A stretch of 22,936 bases of DNA from contig NMRA01001381.1 in assembly GCA_002633005.1 (NCBI GenBank), forward strand, positions 1 to 22,936, in the 5' to 3' direction. Shown here piece by piece: positions 19,798 through 22,936 of this stretch (positions are counted from its first letter, which is position 1; every line of letters begins with the position of its first letter). Under the pieces are notes generated by a model. The model was not told where the DNA came from and searched no databases. It saw only the letters and a program-made list of their open reading frames with translations. This DNA is from Phoronis australis (lineage: Eukaryota > Phoronida > Phoronidae). Both the position numbers and the translations under genes were made by a program.

Positions 19798-20361
19798 GTA
19801 CGCTATCGAAAAACGAGAAATGCAATCGGACTAATTACAAACGAGATTTTGTGAGTTACAAACCATTTTGAAATTTATGAGGTCATAGTAGTCAGTGTCA
19901 ACCGTAAATAGTCGTATTTTGTACTCCTGTAACAAGATTTTAAAATAAGTTTCCGCTTCATTTCAAAACGATTTTCAGTGCTAACCAGTTACACCGTATC
20001 TTATTCTCTCAGGATGCTCTTTTAACACGTTGCCATTTTTCAAAATAAAGACCGGAATTTTTTTTAAGTTTTTAAGGTTTGAACTTGTGGTCGTACGCCA
20101 ACAATTATGATGAGACACCACAGTTTCTTGACACGGGATTCCATGCTTTCTAATTTTGAAGAACTGATAGTAAAACGCCAATACAAACACAGTGGTGTTG
20201 AGAATTGATAAAATGGAAGAGAGTTACCTTAAACAATCTTCGTCTTATTTTCGAAAATGCGTTTGCATTGGGATTGCTGTGAAAATTAGTACCTGGGCAC
20301 TAGGCGGCACTGTTTGTTAGTTTAAATACAGACTGGGTACAGAAAGTTGTTACTATTCAAA

Positions 20362-20613
20362 CTCACCGCCACCCACAACCACCACCACCATCACTCGCCC
20401 ACCACCAGCCATCCACCGTCACCACCACCCGCTACCCACCGTCACCACCACCCACCACTATCACCCACCACCACCACCCACCACTATCACCCACCACCAC
20501 CACCCACCATCTTCATCACCTCCCACCACCTATTACCACAACCCACCACGACTGCCCCGCCACCATCACTCTCCATCACCATCAAGCATCACCATCCTAC
20601 ATTGCCATCACTC
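20362..20613 (+). repeat. CCACC/CAC-rich simple repeat in intron 3
   Basis: About 250 bases of imperfect CCACCAC, CCATCAC and CCGTCAC units, with a 24-base sub-repeat (CCACCACTATCACCCACCAC type) around 20452-20510. It lies between exons 3 and 4. A His/Pro/Ser/Thr-rich open frame running through it into exon 4 is an artefact of the repeat: the acceptor TTGTTGTAG at 20712-20720 separates it from the real exon. Confidence 0.85.
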
Positions 20614-20720
20614 AAAATGCGTCCTCGTGGCGAAATAGGCATTGCTTCCGAAATACAATTGATCATCAACTACACAAATTGTAATGTTCAGAGTCATCTT
20701 CTGCTGCCGCTTTGTTGTAG

Positions 20721-20838
20721 AGGAAATGGCTGGATAGCTGACCATTACAAAACTACGGTGAAAATGTCAACCTATCTCCTTGCATTCATCGTGTGTGATT
20801 TTGTTGCTGTAGAGCAAAGCACTACCACGGGAACAACA
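20721..20838 (+). CDS. ANPEP-like: Membrane aminopeptidase N-type (M1) exon 4
   Basis: The exon encodes residues 303-342: GNGWIADHYKTTVKMSTYLL followed by AFIVCDFVAVEQSTTTGTT. The KMSTYLLAFIV..F block is a hallmark of this family and leads to the catalytic domain. The acceptor is TTTGTTGTAG|A (phase 2), matching exon 3. The donor is ACAACA|GTAAGT at 20839 and leaves phase 0. The next likely exon expects phase 1, as if a G had been lost from an original CAG|GTAAGT site. The running total is 1026 coding bases. Confidence 0.88.
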
Positions 20839-21006
20839 GTAAGTAACTAGTCTAATAACAGCGCCACTGCTTTGCGATTGCCAACAGCGTGTAGTAGGAT
20901 AACGTTTTGCTCTGCCCAATAAATAACATTGTTTGTCCAAAATTGAAAGGCATACAGGGACACAACTGCATACGACGAGTGGTCTTTATCATATTTAAAG
21001 TTACAG

Positions 21007-21081
21007 GAATGGTTATTCGAACGTCTTCAAAAGGAAACGATCTGTTGTCGGGCGACAAATACGCATTTTGGGATCATTTTG
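21007..21081 (+). CDS. ANPEP-like: Likely aminopeptidase exon 5 (phase conflict)
   Basis: After TTTAAAGTTACAG the frame GMVIRTSSKGNDLLSGDKYA follows, which fits the family pattern NGV.IR..(8-12 residues)..G.ADYAL that comes after the KMSTYLLAFIV block. A donor at TTTTG|GTTAGG (21082) would close a 75-base exon. Its first codon needs one base from exon 4, but the canonical exon 4 donor gives none, so the splice as read shifts the frame. The exon may be correct with an indel nearby, or the locus may be damaged. Confidence 0.5.
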
Positions 21082-21379
21082 GTTAGGATAGACTTACCGC
21101 TCCCCAGTACCCGGGTCTAGTCTTTTTAATCGACATCGAACTAGAAATTCTTAATGACATTTTTAAGTTAATGTATTTTTTCCAATTGAAAGTAGGTGTC
21201 TAGTATTCTGTACCTGATTACGTCACGATTTACATAGCTGAGTGACCATTAAATTCGAATAAAAACTAGAAATTTTGAGTAAAATCTGTAGATATCGAGT
21301 TCAGTCTCTAATTCATAGATTTAATGCTGGGGTCATCAAGTGCAGTCATCTACGGGTGAACAATAATGTGTGCAAACTC

Positions 21380-21520
21380 CAGTGGCGGTTCTAGGATATC
21401 ACAAGGTGGGCCATCATTTTGTCTGTAAACATTTGCGCAAAGCACGATTGTAGATGCGCATAGCACCGAATGGGGGAGGTCGGGAGGGGGCAAACCCCCC
21501 TCCCGCCCAGGAAAACGTTT
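21380..21520 (+). mobile_element. hAT-like terminal fragment
   Basis: CAGTGGCGGTTCTAGGAT (21380-21397) resembles the CAGTGGCGGATCTAGG terminus of many invertebrate hAT transposons and their MITEs. The GC-rich foldback that follows (GGGAGGGGG, then CAAA, then CCCCCCTCCC, about 21484-21506) is also typical of that repeat class. The opposite terminus was not found. Confidence 0.45.
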
Positions 21521-21632
21521 CTGTTTTTTCCTCTAAAAATCAAGCATTTTCCTTGATTCCTGAAGTATTATCCAAGACAAAAAGGCAAAGAAAAAAACAC
21601 GGAGAACGTGTCAAACTTGAAAAATTGCATTT

Positions 21633-21695
21633 ACCAGACTCGATCTCACCACTTGGCGAATACAGTGCGCGTGCTTTACCACAGAACCACCACGA
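21633..21695 (-). repeat. tRNA-derived SINE-like fragment
   Basis: On the minus strand the sequence has an A-box-like TGGTTCTGTGGTAAAGC (21673-21689) and, about 35 bases later, a B-box-like GAGATCGAGTCTGG (21633-21646). Spacing is tRNA-like, but the arms do not pair well, so a SINE head is more likely than a tRNA gene. Confidence 0.45.
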
Positions 21696-22024
21696 TTTCA
21701 CTCGTAATTTGATACTAACAGACCTACTTGTTTATGGTCCACAGCGTTTGCGCGCGAAACCCACTTCTTTTTGTAATGCTTATACACTTTTTATATTTTG
21801 TGCAATCAATTCGTAACAAATTTGTTGTATTTAAAATAGTCTTCAATTGCCCAAAAGACCAAATCTGTTTTTTGTGTTGGCATTAATGATGCGATTGCTT
21901 TTGAAATCGTCTTAAGTTAAGGTTTGACAAAGAGAGAATTATGAGTTTCTGAGTGATTCACTGAGGCTTCGATTAAAATTCACATCTTACCAGCAGCTTC
22001 TGTTTCTTCATCGTCACTCAGATT

Positions 22025-22025
22025 N
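22025..22025. other. Single N at the start of duplicated block
   Basis: The single unknown base lies exactly where similarity to 19436 begins. Similar single Ns stand at 9457 and 15334. A scaffold or contig join is the simplest reading. Confidence 0.7.
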
Positions 22026-22165
22026 TTTTTTGGCACCTACATTCGCTCGTAAAGTTTTTCCTTGTTTTGACGAACCGGCATTCAAATCTAAGTTCAAAAT
22101 GACCCTCGTGAGAAAGCAACGATGGTTAGCCTATCAAATATGCCCCGGCTCGTCGAAACAAATAG
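22026..22165 (+). pseudogene. Second copy of decayed exon 3a
   Basis: It carries the same one-base frameshift after LVRK and the same donor AATAG|GTGAGC as 19436-19575. One substitution changes Ala to Thr (GCC to ACC after AAAATG). The bases before the N are missing, so the acceptor of this copy cannot be judged. Confidence 0.7.
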
Positions 22166-22231
22166 GTGAGCCTTGATCATGTGTTCTGTGCATGTTTGTA
22201 GTTTTTGATTTTTCGGTGCGTTTGTTTTTAG

Positions 22232-22387
22232 ATACATCGCCACATCACAATTGCAGGCGACCGATGCCAGGAAAACATTCCCGTGTTTTGATGATCCAGC
22301 TATTAAATCAAAGTTTACAGTTACGTTAGTTAGGAAACGTCACATGACCAGCATTTCAAATATGCCAATAAGAGAGAAAGAAGACAG
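22232..22387 (+). CDS. ANPEP-like: Second copy of aminopeptidase exon 3
   Basis: It encodes the same residues as 19642-19797 (YIATSQLQATDARKTFPCFD, then DPAIKSKFTVTLVRK and on to EKED), with an intact acceptor TTTTTAG|A and donor GACAG|GTACGC. All four differences are synonymous (ATA/ATC, ACG/ACA, CTG/TTG, AGG/AGA). The frame happens to stay open for some 35 codons past the donor, to 22499, which I read as chance. The exon is either the other allele or part of a paralogous gene that continues beyond the window. Confidence 0.8.
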
Positions 22388-22936
22388 GTACGCTATCGAA
22401 AACCGCGAAATGCAATCGGACGAATTACAAACGAGATTAGTAGTTACAAACCATTTTGAAATTTATGAGATCATAGTAGTCAGTGTCAACCGTAAATAGT
22501 CGTATTTTGTACTCCTGTAACGAGAAATTAAAATAAGTTTCCGCTTCATTTCAAAACGATTTTCAGTGCTAACCAGTTACACCGTATCTTATTCTCTCAG
22601 GATGCTCTTTTAACACGTTGCCATTTTTTCAAAATAAAGACCGGAATTTTTAAGTTTTAAGGTTTGAACTTGTGGTCGTGCTCCAACAATTACGATGAGA
22701 CGCCACAATTTCTTGACACGGGATTCCATGCTTTCTAATTTTGAAGAACTGATAGTAAAACGCCAATACATACACAGTGGTGTTGAGAATTGATAAAATA
22801 CTAGAAGAGAGTTACCTTAAACAATCTCCGTCCTATTTTCGAAAATGTGTTTCCATTGGGATTGCTGTGAAAATAAGTACCTGGGCACTAGGCGGCACTG
22901 TTTGTTAGTTTAAATACAGACTGGGTACAGAAAGTT

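Larger units (their letters stand above)
19436..20348 (+). repeat. Duplicated 0.91-kb block, copy 1
   Basis: This block holds decayed exon 3a, working exon 3 and part of the following intron. It matches 22026-22936 at roughly 97% by eye, with a few short indels. Copy 1 continues beyond 20348 into a CCACC-rich intron; whether copy 2 does so cannot be seen because the window ends. Confidence 0.9.
21082..22024. other. Intron or intergenic stretch with repeat scraps
   Basis: Apart from the hAT-like and SINE-like pieces listed separately, no coding motif of the aminopeptidase (GAMEN or HEXXH regions) was found before the N at 22025. The 120-codon frame at 21454-21816 passes through those repeats and is not credible as a gene. 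Confidence 0.5.
22026..22936 (+). repeat. Duplicated 0.91-kb block, copy 2
   Basis: The block matches 19436-20348 with scattered substitutions and small indels. It starts immediately after the N at 22025 and runs to the end of the window. It contains a second decayed exon 3a (22026-22165) and a second exon 3 (22232-22387). The reading as an unmerged alternative allele is as likely as a true duplication. Confidence 0.9.

Noticed and set aside
20347-20720. His/Pro-rich reading frame joined to exon 4
   Set aside because: It is the CCACC repeat read through. A clear acceptor at 20712-20720 with correct phase separates it from the coding exon.
21454-21816. 120-codon frame
   Set aside because: It crosses a GC-rich foldback and a SINE-like segment and has no coding features of its own.
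22388-22499. Continuation of the exon 3 copy as a longer exon
   Set aside because: The GACAG|GTACGC donor is kept, the frame is closed by stops in copy 1, and the peptide has no family similarity after the donor.

Overview
The window is animal (metazoan) nuclear DNA, most likely from a marine invertebrate. The genes are split by introns with GT/AG boundaries, the DNA is AT-rich, and most of it is repeats and old transposon remains. No operons, rRNA genes, CRISPR arrays or intact tRNA genes were seen. Species cannot be fixed from the sequence. Three single N bases (9457, 15334, 22025) probably mark assembly joins.

Layout. 1-1343: no recognised gene. 1344-4050: a head-to-tail array of about three related units, about 1.2 kb when complete. 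Each unit starts with a CTT/TTA-rich tract and ends with a CACGCGCAGAGT motif, a 23-nt palindrome and CTAG. This layout resembles non-autonomous Helentron-type (HINE) elements. 4051-6945: little recognisable content apart from a possible TATA/initiator promoter with a 32-codon acidic frame (6218-6435). 6946-10829: a 3.9-kb DNA transposon with terminal inverted repeats and ATGGC-rich subterminal repeats. On its minus strand lies a decayed gene (8047-9749) of a widespread invertebrate family with a FEN1/PIN-like Asp-rich core and a cysteine-rich tail. 10830-11667: a probable LINE 3' fragment and the upstream region of the main gene.

The one clear host gene is a plus-strand M1-family zinc aminopeptidase of the membrane aminopeptidase N type. 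Exon 1 (11668-11938) encodes a short cytoplasmic tail and signal anchor. After a 6.8-kb intron, exon 2 (18784-19264) encodes a Ser/Thr-rich stalk and the start of the ectodomain. Exon 3 (19642-19797) carries the DAR..FPCFDDP block, and exon 4 (20721-20838) the KMSTYLLAFIV block. A likely exon 5 sits at 21007-21081. Phases 1, 2 and 2 agree across the first three joins and give 342 codons. The catalytic GAMEN and HEXXH exons lie beyond the window, or beyond the disturbed region at 22025.

A second, decayed copy of exon 3 (19436-19575) lies just before the working one. The block holding both copies (19436-20348) occurs again at 22026-22936, starting exactly at an N. The repeat is either an unmerged second allele or a segmental duplication. 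The large intron also holds SINE-like and Penelope-like remnants, a striking hairpin near 15.4 kb, a possible internal promoter near 18.0 kb, and an antisense coding-like frame of about 105 codons with one frameshift (16387-16705).
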